Source: Actinomadura livida
Lineage (GTDB): Bacteria; Actinomycetota; Actinomycetes; Streptosporangiales; Streptosporangiaceae
Reading direction: 5' to 3'
Assembly: GCF_014648675.1 (NCBI RefSeq)
Contig: NZ_BMRO01000028.1
Span: 1 to 42,480 of the forward strand
DNA: 42,480 bases
In this document: positions 15,495 through 22,412 of the stretch, one piece after another
Numbering within the stretch: the first letter of the stretch is position 1
Layout of the letters: every line of letters begins with the position of its first letter
Program-made: the position numbers and the translations under genes
Notes under the pieces: model-generated
Databases searched by the model: none
The model's input: the letters and a program-made list of their open reading frames with translations, nothing else
What the model was told of the DNA's origin: nothing

Positions 15495-15531
15495 GCGTGG
15501 GGGGAAGTCAAGCCTGTCCCGTCGTCTGCCG
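15410..15531 (+). ncRNA. Predicted omega RNA (reRNA) with guide
   Basis: The 3' end of tnpB and the right end fold into three successive hairpins: 15417-15430 (6 bp), 15461-15478 (7 bp, GTGA loop) and 15482-15502 (the right-end hairpin). In this family the RNA scaffold overlaps the end of tnpB and stops at the element border, and the adjoining host DNA becomes the guide. That predicts a guide starting at 15512. The 5' end and guide length given here are estimates. Confidence 0.5.
15482..15502 (+). repeat. Right-end subterminal hairpin of the TnpB element
   Basis: An 8-bp stem with a TTTA loop and one bulged T, mirroring the left-end hairpin. Guide GAAT lies directly 5' and cleavage site TCAA six bases 3'. 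Confidence 0.8.
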
Positions 15532-15626
15532 GCCGGGGGCGGTGCGGTCTACGACGATAACGGCTTACCGGGATCCGCGGTTCCCGACACAGCGGCGGCA
15601 TCCCCGTCCGGCGAGGCGCGGCGCCA

Positions 15627-15632
15627 TAGACT
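15627..15632 (+). promoter_or_regulatory. -10 element of the deacetylase promoter
   Basis: TAGACT fits the actinomycete TAnnnT -10 pattern and lies 33 bases before the proposed GTG start of the deacetylase gene. No convincing -35 is visible. Confidence 0.35.
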
Positions 15633-15665
15633 GTCGGCCCTCGGGGGACAGGCAGCGGGGGGCGT

Positions 15666-16496
15666 GTGTTTGATGGGCGGCGTGTGTTGACAGGCGTGGT
15701 CCGGCGGGCGGCCGCCGCCGTGTTGGCCGTGGCGGTATGCGGATGGCTGAGCACCCTGGCCCCGCACGACGGGCCGCTCCGGCTCACCGCGGCGAAGAGC
15801 AAGGCTCCCGGGCGCAGCGCCGAGGCGCCGAAGCCCCAGCCGAAACCCGCGCCACCGCCCCCCGACTGCACGCGGGTGAAGTGCCTGGCGCTCACGTTCG
15901 ACGACGGGCCGGCGGAGAGCACCGGCGAGCTGCTCGACATCCTCGACTCCCGCAAGGTGCGGGCGACGTTCTTCCTGGTGGGCAGGAACGTCGCCGAGCG
16001 TCCCGACCTCGTGCGGCGCGAGCACGCGGCCGGGCACGAGCTCGCCGACCACGGCTACACGCACGCCGACCTCGGCAGGGCGTCCAAGAAGAAGATCGTT
16101 TCGGAGCTGACCCGGACGCAGGACGCGATCCGGAACGCCTCCGGGGTCACGCCCGGCCTGCTGCGGCCGCCCTACGGGTCGACGTCCGAGCGCCTGGCCC
16201 GGGTCACGCGGCAGATGGGCATGGCGCAGGTGCTGTGGACGGTCGACCCGTTCGACTGGCGGCACCGCGACAGCGACGACATCGAGCGCCGGGTCGTCAA
16301 GCAGGTGAAACCCGGCAGCATCGTGCTCCTGCACGACATCCACCGGACCACCGTGCGGGCCGTCCCGGGGATCGTCGACAAGCTGGCCGCCAAGGGCTAC
16401 GTGTTCGTGACCGTCACCGAGCTGTTCGGCGGGAAGCTGATCCCCGGGAAGGAGTACCGGGAACTCGAATCAGGGGACGGTCAGGGTCTTCCCTGA
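15666..16496 (+). CDS. Secreted polysaccharide deacetylase (NodB domain)
   Basis: A 276-residue protein with a signal peptide or membrane anchor (VVRRAAAAVLAVAVCGWLS), a Pro/Lys-rich linker (PKPQPKPAPPPP) and a carbohydrate esterase family 4 domain. The NodB motifs are present: TFDDGP, a metal-binding HELADHGYTH variant of the usual HxxxxH, RPPYG, the DxxDW tract in TVDPFDW and VLLHD. It should act outside the membrane, removing N-acetyl groups from peptidoglycan or another glycan, as a metal-dependent hydrolase. The start is uncertain; GTG at 15666 is used, and GTG 15684 or TTG 15687 are alternatives. The DUF1707 gene follows closely. Confidence 0.92.
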   Translation: MFDGRRVLTGVVRRAAAAVLAVAVCGWLSTLAPHDGPLRLTAAKSKAPGRSAEAPKPQPKPAPPPPDCTRVKCLALTFDDGPAESTGELLDILDSRKVRATFFLVGRNVAERPDLVRREHAAGHELADHGYTHADLGRASKKKIVSELTRTQDAIRNASGVTPGLLRPPYGSTSERLARVTRQMGMAQVLWTVDPFDWRHRDSDDIERRVVKQVKPGSIVLLHDIHRTTVRAVPGIVDKLAAKGYVFVTVTELFGGKLIPGKEYRELESGDGQGLP

Positions 16497-16531
16497 TGCC
16501 GCGCGGCGCCGCGTCGCGGAGCATGAAAGAC

Positions 16532-17059
16532 ATGGACAGTAGCTACGCGGTGGGGGATCTGAGGGTCTCGGACGCCGAACGCGAATCGGTCATCCAGCGC
16601 CTGCAGGACGCGTACGCCGAGGGCCGGCTCGACCACGAGGAATTCGACCTGCGCACGCACCTGGCGATGACGGCGAAGACCCGCAACGACCTCGGCGGGC
16701 TCACCTACGACCTGGTCCCCGTGCCGCAGCCGCGCCGCAAGGCCGTCTCCTGGGACGGGGAGCCCCCCACGGGCGAGGACCGCATGCTCGCCTCCGCCGC
16801 GCACGCCGTGGCCGTCCCGACGCTGTTCGTGGGGCCGCTCGTGCTGATGCTGCTGAGCGGCAAGCGGTCCGAGTACGTCCGGCGCCAGGCCGCCGAGGCC
16901 GTGAACTTCCAGCTGACGCTCCTCCTGCTCACCATCGTCACCTTCGGCATCGGCGGGATCGTCTACGCCGTGGCGTGGGTCCTGTCGATCGTGGCGGCCG
17001 TCTACGCCCTGGCCGGCAACACCTTCCGCTACCCGTGGATCCTCCGCCTGGTGAAGTGA
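16532..17059 (+). CDS. DUF1707 and DUF4870 domain membrane protein
   Basis: A 175-residue protein. Residues 1-50 hold the DUF1707 motif (LRVSDAERESVIQRLQDAYA, then EGRLDHEEFDLR). The rest is a DUF4870-like unit with three or so membrane helices (AHAVAVPTLFVGPLVLMLLS, then FQLTLLLLTIVTFGIGGIVY, then VLSIVAAVYALAG). It contains the typical YVRRQAAEAVNFQ motif between helices one and two. Both domains are of unknown function. ATG 16532 is chosen because GGAG lies ten bases upstream; ATG 16523 would leave only one base. It follows the deacetylase gene by 35 bases, probably in the same transcript, which hints at an envelope role. Confidence 0.88.
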   Translation: MDSSYAVGDLRVSDAERESVIQRLQDAYAEGRLDHEEFDLRTHLAMTAKTRNDLGGLTYDLVPVPQPRRKAVSWDGEPPTGEDRMLASAAHAVAVPTLFVGPLVLMLLSGKRSEYVRRQAAEAVNFQLTLLLLTIVTFGIGGIVYAVAWVLSIVAAVYALAGNTFRYPWILRLVK

Positions 17060-17382
17060 CCCGCGCCGGACCGTCCGCCGGTTTGCCGGGCGGCCCGTGT
17101 ACGTGACGCGGCCGGTGCCGAAAGCGCGACCGTCCACGCGTAGATCCGGCGGTAGTGCGGGGTCGGATCGTGTCGTGCGTGAGGGCGGGTTTGTCGGTGT
17201 GGGGGGCGGGGGAGATGTTGACGTGGCCGCACTGTTGCGGCTCCGTCGCCTCCGGGAGATGAAACGACGCCGATGTACGTGCCCAAGGAGTTATTCCGCT
17301 CTCTGCCTGTGACTCCCCTAACGTCCAAATTATGTGGACCGTGCATGGGATGATCGATTAACTGTGTCTCCGGGAGGGGCAG
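17060..17382. other. Long upstream region of tmsA with inverted repeat
   Basis: About 320 bases with no clear gene. A mini-frame starts at ATG 17213-17215 after GGGGGAG and encodes about 15 residues with two adjacent Cys codons; I give it little weight. Closer to tmsA, GTCCA-N7-TGGAC (17323-17339) overlaps A/T-rich DNA that could hold a -10. It is the best operator candidate for the tms operon. A strong ribosome binding site, GGGAGGGG, precedes tmsA. Confidence 0.4.
17323..17339 (+). promoter_or_regulatory. Inverted repeat upstream of tmsA, candidate operator
   Basis: GTCCA-N7-TGGAC sits 43 bases before the tmsA start codon, within a locally A/T-rich patch that also contains TAACGT and TTATGT as possible -10 elements. 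Confidence 0.4.
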
Positions 17383-18750
17383 ATGACGGAACTTGCGGTC
17401 AGGGGCGATCACCAGCGGGCGGTGGAGGCGCTCAAGAGGTCCTATGAGGCGATCCCGGCGGGCACGCCGGTGCGGTTGGCGAAGCGGACCTCGAACCTGT
17501 TCCGGTGGCGCGACCCCTCGGACGCGCCCGGGCTGGACGTGTCCGGGTTCGACAAGGTGCTGAGCGTCGACGCCGCGGAGCGGACCGCGCAGGTCCAGGG
17601 CATGACGACGTACGAGGACCTCGTCGACGCGACCCTTCCGCACGGGCTGATGCCGACGGTCGTCCCGCAGCTGAAGACGATCACGCTCGGCGGCGCCGTG
17701 ACGGGCCTCGGCATCGAGTCGAGCTCCTTCCGGGACGGGCTGCCGCACGAGGCGGTCCTGGAGATGGAGGTCCTGACCGGCGACGGGCGGGTCGTCACCG
17801 CGACCAGGGACAACGAGCACGCCGACCTGTTCTACGGGTTCCCCAACTCCTACGGGACGCTCGGCTACTCGCTCCGGCTGAAGATCGAGCTGAGGCGGGT
17901 CAGCCCGTACGTCCGGCTGCGGCACCTGCGGTTCGGCGACGCGGCCGAGCCGGCCCGGGTGATGGCGGAGATCACCGAGTCCGGGCGGTTCGAGGGCGAG
18001 TCCGTCGACTTCATGGACGGCACGGTCTTCACCGCGGACGAGCAGTACATCACGCTGGGCTTCTTCGTCGACTCGGCGCCGTACACGTCCGACTACACCG
18101 GCCAGGAGATCTACTACCGGTCGATCCAGGAGCGGTCGGTCGACTTCCTGACGATCCGCGACTACATCTGGCGCTGGGACACCGACTGGTTCTGGTGCTC
18201 GGGCGCCTTCGGCGTCCAGAACCCGGCCGTCCGGCGGCTGTGGCCCGACCGGTTCAAGCGGTCGGACGTGTACCGCAAGCTCGTCGCCTACGACCGGCGG
18301 TACCACTTCGTCGCGCGCGCTGACCGCTGGCGCGGGCTGCGGCCCCGCGAGGACGTCATCCAGGACATCGAGGTGCCCGCCGAGCGGCTCCCCGAGTTCC
18401 TGGAGTTCTTCCACGACAAGGTCGGGATGAGCCCGATCTGGCTGTGCCCGCTGCGCGCGAGGGAGCGGTGGCCCCTGTACCCGCTGGAGGTGGGCCGCCC
18501 GTACGTGAACGTGGGCTTCTGGGGGACGGTCCGGCTTCCACCCGGGCAGATCCCCGAGTACCACAACCGGCTCATCGAACGTAAGGTCGCGGCCCTTGAC
18601 GGGCACAAGTCCCTCTATTCAACTGCCTATTACAGCAGGGAAGAGTTCTGGCGCTACTACGACGGGGAGACCTACCGGCGGCTCAAGGGGAGCTACGACC
18701 CCGGTGAGCGCCTGCTCGACCTGTACGACAAGTGCGTGCGCGGACGCTGA
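17383..18750 (+). CDS. tmsA: FAD-binding oxidoreductase TmsA, 10-methyl fatty acid synthesis
   Basis: A 455-residue flavoprotein of the PCMH-type FAD-binding family. The FAD site is seen in RTAQVQGMTTYEDL and TLGGAVTGLGIESSSFRDG, followed by a conserved C-terminal substrate region rich in Trp and Tyr. In mycobacteria, corynebacteria and relatives such a protein is encoded next to a cyclopropane-synthase-like methyltransferase. There it reduces the 10-methylene intermediate to a 10-methyl chain such as tuberculostearic acid. The gene here is followed 85 bases later by exactly that methyltransferase. The start at 17383 has a strong ribosome binding site (GGGAGGGG). The assignment rests on family resemblance plus gene pairing. 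Confidence 0.88.
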   Translation: MTELAVRGDHQRAVEALKRSYEAIPAGTPVRLAKRTSNLFRWRDPSDAPGLDVSGFDKVLSVDAAERTAQVQGMTTYEDLVDATLPHGLMPTVVPQLKTITLGGAVTGLGIESSSFRDGLPHEAVLEMEVLTGDGRVVTATRDNEHADLFYGFPNSYGTLGYSLRLKIELRRVSPYVRLRHLRFGDAAEPARVMAEITESGRFEGESVDFMDGTVFTADEQYITLGFFVDSAPYTSDYTGQEIYYRSIQERSVDFLTIRDYIWRWDTDWFWCSGAFGVQNPAVRRLWPDRFKRSDVYRKLVAYDRRYHFVARADRWRGLRPREDVIQDIEVPAERLPEFLEFFHDKVGMSPIWLCPLRARERWPLYPLEVGRPYVNVGFWGTVRLPPGQIPEYHNRLIERKVAALDGHKSLYSTAYYSREEFWRYYDGETYRRLKGSYDPGERLLDLYDKCVRGR

Positions 18751-18835
18751 CCAGGCGTCCGCAGGTTCGGGGGAGTGCCCGGACGGCGGCCGGTCATCGC
18801 GGACCCGGCCGGGCGGAGAGACAGGAGGGATCACC

Positions 18836-20101
18836 ATGACGCTGGCGAGGGTCTTCGAGCGGCTCGCCGGGGCTGAGGCGCCAGTGGAGTTCACGGCGTA
18901 CGACGGTTCCCGGGCAGGGGTGCCCGGTGCCGACATCCGGTTCGACATCCGCTCGCCGTACGCGGTGTCGTACCTGCTGCACTCACCGGGAGCGCTGGGC
19001 CTGGCCCGCGCCTATGTCACCGGCATGATCGACGTCAACGGCGAGATGATCACGGCGCTGCGCACGATGCAGCAGGTGTTCAACGAGGTGACGCCGCGCG
19101 AGAAGGCGCGGATCCTCGGCGGCGTGCTCGGCGATCCGCTGCTGCGCGCCGCTGTCTCCCGCCGGCTCGACCCGCCGCCGCAGGAGGCGCCGTTCAGCCG
19201 CATCCCCTCGTGGCTGCGGCACTCCAAGCGCCGGGACGCGAAGGCGATCTCGCACCACTACGACGTGTCCAACACGTTCTACGAGTGGGTGCTCGGCCCT
19301 TCCATGGCCTACACGTGCGCGTGTTACCCCACGCCGGACGCCACGCTCGAGGAGGCGCAGTTCTTCAAGCACGACCTGGTCGCCAAGAAGATCGCCCTGA
19401 AGCCGGGCATGCGCCTGCTGGACGTGGGCTGCGGCTGGGGCGGCATGGTGATGCACGCCGCGAAGGAGTACGGCGTCCGGGCGCTCGGCGTCACGCTGTC
19501 CAAGCAGCAGGCCGAGTGGGCGCAGAAGGCCATCGCGGACCGCGGCCTGTCGGACCTCGCGGAGGTCCGGCACATGGACTACCGGGACGTCACCGAGTCG
19601 GGCTTCGACGCGATCAGCTCCATCGGGCTCACCGAGCACATCGGCAAGGCCAACCTGCCCGCCTACTTCTCCTTCCTGTACGGGAAGCTGAAGCCGGGCG
19701 GGCGGATGCTGAACCACACCATCACCCGTCCCGACAACATCGCGCCGTCCCGCAAGGAGAACGGCTTCATCAACCGCTACGTGTTCCCGGACGGCGAGCT
19801 GGAGGGCCCCGGCTACGTCCAGTGCCAGATGAACGACGCGGGCTTCGAGATCCGCCACCAGGAGAACCTGCGCGAGCACTACGCCCGCACGCTCACCGCC
19901 TGGTGCGAGAACCTCGATGAGCACTGGGACGAGGCCGTCGCCGAGGTCGGCGAGGGCACCGCCCGCGTGTGGCGCGTCTACATGGCCGGCTGCGTGCTCG
20001 GGTTCGACCAGAACTGGATCCAGCTGCACCAGACGCTCGGCGTCAAGCTGCACGGCGACGGCACCAGCGACATGCCGCTCCGCCCCGACTGGAATTCGTG
20101 A
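18836..20101 (+). CDS. tmsB: Fatty-acid methyltransferase TmsB (cyclopropane synthase family)
   Basis: A 421-residue SAM-dependent methyltransferase. The SAM motif is LLDVGCGWGGM, with the family motifs SISHHYDVSNTFYEWVLG-like (ISHHYDVSNTFY), MAYTCACYP, LSKQQAEWA and IGLTEHIG. It should methylate C10 of an oleoyl chain in phospholipid to give the 10-methylene product that TmsA reduces. ATG 18836 is chosen because AGGAGG lies seven bases upstream; the frame is open further back inside the end of tmsA but has no start signal. It is co-directional with tmsA and ends at a strong terminator, so this is a two-gene operon. No third gene resembling tmsC is adjacent. Confidence 0.92.
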   Translation: MTLARVFERLAGAEAPVEFTAYDGSRAGVPGADIRFDIRSPYAVSYLLHSPGALGLARAYVTGMIDVNGEMITALRTMQQVFNEVTPREKARILGGVLGDPLLRAAVSRRLDPPPQEAPFSRIPSWLRHSKRRDAKAISHHYDVSNTFYEWVLGPSMAYTCACYPTPDATLEEAQFFKHDLVAKKIALKPGMRLLDVGCGWGGMVMHAAKEYGVRALGVTLSKQQAEWAQKAIADRGLSDLAEVRHMDYRDVTESGFDAISSIGLTEHIGKANLPAYFSFLYGKLKPGGRMLNHTITRPDNIAPSRKENGFINRYVFPDGELEGPGYVQCQMNDAGFEIRHQENLREHYARTLTAWCENLDEHWDEAVAEVGEGTARVWRVYMAGCVLGFDQNWIQLHQTLGVKLHGDGTSDMPLRPDWNS

Positions 20102-20131
20102 CGCCCCACGGCCATCCGCCCGCCGAACCGC

Positions 20132-20164
20132 GACGAGCCGACCGGACGCTCCGGTCGGCTCGTC
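20132..20164 (+). terminator. Terminator of the tmsA-tmsB operon
   Basis: A perfect 15-bp stem (20132-20146 with 20150-20164) closed by a CGC loop, 30 bases after the tmsB stop codon. Confidence 0.85.
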
Positions 20165-20270
20165 CCCGTTCCGGGACGGCGTCGTGAGCCGGCTCCCCGG
20201 CGGGCCCCCGGGCGGTCCAACCGCGGGTCAACATTCGCCCCGGGGGTCTATCGGCGCAGGCCGGGCGGGG

Positions 20271-20293
20271 TAGGCGGTCATCAGGACCGCCTA
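20271..20293 (+). promoter_or_regulatory. Inverted repeat upstream of the DNA ligase gene
   Basis: A perfect 9-bp inverted repeat, TAGGCGGTC-N5-GACCGCCTA, ends 18 bases before the ligase start codon, close to where a promoter or 5' leader should be. It could be a repressor site or an mRNA hairpin. Confidence 0.45.
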
Positions 20294-20311
20294 GTTCGGG
20301 GGGCGCGAGCC

Positions 20312-21319
20312 ATGCACATCCGGTCCCCGGTGAAGCCGATGCTGGCCGCGACGATCGACCACATCCCGCCGCCGCGGTCGTGCCCGGGCGGCTGCCGCTA
20401 CGAGCCCAAGTTCGACGGCTTCCGCGCGGTCGCGCTCGTGGCCGAGGACGGCGCCGTCCACCTGTCGTCCCGCCGCCGCACCCGCTTCAACGAGGCGTTC
20501 CCCGAGATCGTCGCGGCCGTCGCGGAGCAGCTCGCGCCGGGCACGGTCGTCGACGGGGAGATCGTCCGCTGGGCCGCCGACGGGAGCCTCGACTTCGGCG
20601 CGCTGCAGCGCCGCCACGTCGCCGGACGCCGCCGGGCCGAGCTCGCGCGGACCGAACCGTGCCACTACGTCGTGTTCGACGTCCTCGAGTCCGACGGCGT
20701 GGACCTGCGTCCGCGGCCGCTGCGGGAGCGCCGCACCGTGCTGGAGGCGCTGCTCGGCGCCGCCCCGCCGCACGCGCGCGTCGTCCTCACCCCGCAGACG
20801 TCCGACGCCGCGGAGGCGGAGCTCTGGTTCGAGGTCTTCGCCGCCCGGGGCATCGAGGGCCTCGTGGTCAAGGACGCCGACGGACGCTACCTGGAGGGGC
20901 GCCGCGGCTGGCGGAAGGTGAAGCGCCGCACCACCGCGGAGGCGATCATCGGCGGGGTGACCGGCACCCGGCAGGCTCCCGAGACGCTGATCCTCGGCCG
21001 CTACGACACCGGCGGGCGGCTCCGGGTCGTCGCGCGGACCACGCCGCTCCCGCCCGCCGCCCGCACGTCGCTGGCCGACCTCCTGCGGCACGCCGGCCCC
21101 GAGCATCCGTGGCCGGCGGAACTGCCCGCCGGGTTCGCCGGCGGCGTGTACGGGGCGCATCCGCCGATCCGGTACCTGCGGACCGAGCCGGAGATCGTGG
21201 TGGAGATGAGCGCGGACGCCGCCGTCGAGCACGGCCGCTGGCGGCACGCCGTCCGCTTCCTCCGGGTGCGGAGGGATCTGGAGCCGTCGGACGTGCGGCT
21301 CTTCGGCGACCCCACCTGA
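20312..21319 (+). CDS. ATP-dependent DNA ligase (LigC-type)
   Basis: A 335-residue ligase with the adenylation and OB-fold domains only. The nucleotidyl lysine is K33 in EPKFDGFR (motif I). Further motifs are SSRRRTRFNEAFPE (motif Ia), VVDGEIV, YVVFDVLE (motif III), EGLVVKD (motif IV) and WRKVKRR (motif V). The size and lack of extra domains fit actinobacterial LigC, a minor repair ligase, rather than LigB or the multidomain LigD. No Ku, polymerase or nuclease partner gene is adjacent. The start at 20312 has GGGGGG nine bases upstream. Confidence 0.9.
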   Translation: MHIRSPVKPMLAATIDHIPPPRSCPGGCRYEPKFDGFRAVALVAEDGAVHLSSRRRTRFNEAFPEIVAAVAEQLAPGTVVDGEIVRWAADGSLDFGALQRRHVAGRRRAELARTEPCHYVVFDVLESDGVDLRPRPLRERRTVLEALLGAAPPHARVVLTPQTSDAAEAELWFEVFAARGIEGLVVKDADGRYLEGRRGWRKVKRRTTAEAIIGGVTGTRQAPETLILGRYDTGGRLRVVARTTPLPPAARTSLADLLRHAGPEHPWPAELPAGFAGGVYGAHPPIRYLRTEPEIVVEMSADAAVEHGRWRHAVRFLRVRRDLEPSDVRLFGDPT

Positions 21320-21339
21320 CGGGCGCGCCCCTTCGAGAG

Positions 21340-22230
21340 CTACGCCAGCCAGTCGAGGACGCGGGTGTTCACGTCGTCGGGGCGGTCCAGCTGGAGGAAG
21401 TGCCCCGCGCCCGGGACGAGATGCGCCCGCGATCCCGGCGGCAGGGCGGCCTCGACGGCGCCGAGGTCCCCGCCGGGGGCGACCACGTCCGGGCCCAGGC
21501 AGCCGTCGTCCGCCCCGTGCAGGTAGAGGACGGGCAGCTCGCCCACCCTGTTCGCCGCCTCCTGCTCGGCCGCGAAACGCTCGACGAGCCGGGACGGGTC
21601 GAGCATGGCGCGGTAGTACCCGATGGCCGCCGCGACGTTGTCCGGCGCGGCCAGGCAGTCCATCACGCGGTCGACGTCCTGCGACCGGTCGCGGCCGTCG
21701 TCGGGGGACCAGTCGCGCCAGAGGCCCTCGACGAACGCGCGGTTCAGGGCGGCCTCGGCCAGCGGCGTCTGGAACACGAAGATGTAGAACGAGCGCTTGA
21801 GCTGCTCGTAGTCGAAGAACGCGGTGGTCATCACGGAGATGGGCGGGACGGACATGGTGACGACCCTGCGCCAGCGGTCCGGTGCGGCGTTCGCGGCGCC
21901 GTAGGTGGCGAAGGCGCCCCAGTCGTGGCCGACGATGACGGCGTCGGACCCGCCGCCGAGGGCGTCGTGCAGGGCGATGGCGTCCGCCGCGAGCGCGCCG
22001 CTCTGGTAGGTGGCGTCCGCGGGGACGGACGTGGGCGCGTACCCCCGCATGAACGGGGCGACGGCACGGTATCCGGCGGCGGCGAGCCCGGGCATGAGGT
22101 GCCGCCAGGTGTGCGGCGAGTCCGGGAAGCCGTGCAGGAGCAGCGCCAGGGGACCGTCCGCGGGGCCCGCCGTGAGGTATCCGAAGTCCAGCCCGTTCGC
22201 GCTGACCGATCCGGTCGTGATGTCGCTCAT
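21340..22230 (-). CDS. Alpha/beta hydrolase, epoxide-hydrolase-like
   Basis: A 296-residue alpha/beta hydrolase. The oxyanion motif is HGFPDSP (residues 33-39). The nucleophile is D103 in VGHDWGAF, an Asp rather than Ser, which points to the epoxide hydrolase or haloalkane dehalogenase branch. The catalytic His lies in VPGAGHFLQLDRP near the C terminus and an acid in GADDGCLG. A cap domain with aromatic residues (FFDYEQLKRSFYIFVFQ) fits epoxide hydrolases. The start has GAGGAGG six bases upstream. It is divergent from the P450 gene; a P450 that makes an epoxide and a hydrolase that opens it would be a natural pair, but that is inference. Confidence 0.9.
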   Translation of the reverse strand: MSDITTGSVSANGLDFGYLTAGPADGPLALLLHGFPDSPHTWRHLMPGLAAAGYRAVAPFMRGYAPTSVPADATYQSGALAADAIALHDALGGGSDAVIVGHDWGAFATYGAANAAPDRWRRVVTMSVPPISVMTTAFFDYEQLKRSFYIFVFQTPLAEAALNRAFVEGLWRDWSPDDGRDRSQDVDRVMDCLAAPDNVAAAIGYYRAMLDPSRLVERFAAEQEAANRVGELPVLYLHGADDGCLGPDVVAPGGDLGAVEAALPPGSRAHLVPGAGHFLQLDRPDDVNTRVLDWLA

Positions 22231-22351
22231 GTCCGCCTCCTCGGTTCGCGGCGCACGCTACCCCGCGCTCCGGTCCCGGCAGCGACCGGGGGTCGCCCGG
22301 AGGCGGCGTCAATGTGAGTGGCGTCACCGTGTCGAAAAGTGTGCACGCGTG

Positions 22352-22380
22352 GGTTTACTTTGAGAGGGTGCCTGTAAACC
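22352..22380. promoter_or_regulatory. Inverted repeat GGTTTAC-N15-GTAAACC upstream of the P450
   Basis: Perfect 7-bp arms separated by 15 bases in the divergent region between the hydrolase and P450 genes. It stands out as A/T-rich in this DNA. It is a candidate regulator site for either gene. Confidence 0.45.
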
Positions 22381-22393
22381 GAACGCGGTTCGG
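22379..22393. promoter_or_regulatory. Inverted repeat CCGAAC-GCG-GTTCGG upstream of the P450
   Basis: Perfect 6-bp arms with a three-base spacer, directly abutting the GTAAACC repeat and 20 bases before the preferred P450 start. It may be an operator or a hairpin in the 5' leader. Confidence 0.45.
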
Positions 22394-22412
22394 ATCGATG
22401 AGGTGGTGGGAC

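Larger units (their letters stand above)
14172..15511 (+). mobile_element. TnpB-only IS200/IS605-type element
   Basis: About 1.34 kb. The left end has a subterminal hairpin at 14183-14203 and the right end one at 15482-15502. Both have an 8-bp stem, a TTTA loop and a single bulged T at the same position, although their stem sequences differ. At the right end GAAT (15478-15481) sits just 5' of the hairpin and TCAA (15508-15511) just 3' of it, the same guide and cleavage tetranucleotides as in IS608. By the same pairing logic the left guide is GAGA (14179-14182) and the left target TCCT (14168-14171), which places the left boundary at 14172. No tnpA is present, so movement would need a TnpA in trans. 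Boundaries are inferred from structure. Confidence 0.8.

Noticed and set aside
17213..17260. Mini-ORF with two adjacent Cys codons upstream of tmsA
   Set aside because: Only about 15 codons and two Cys; there is no terminator/antiterminator pair and no sulfur-related gene downstream, so a Cys attenuator is not supported.
22314..22412. P450 start at GTG 22314
   Set aside because: This would translate through two perfect inverted repeats; residues encoded there do not look like a P450 N terminus, and a good site lies before 22413.
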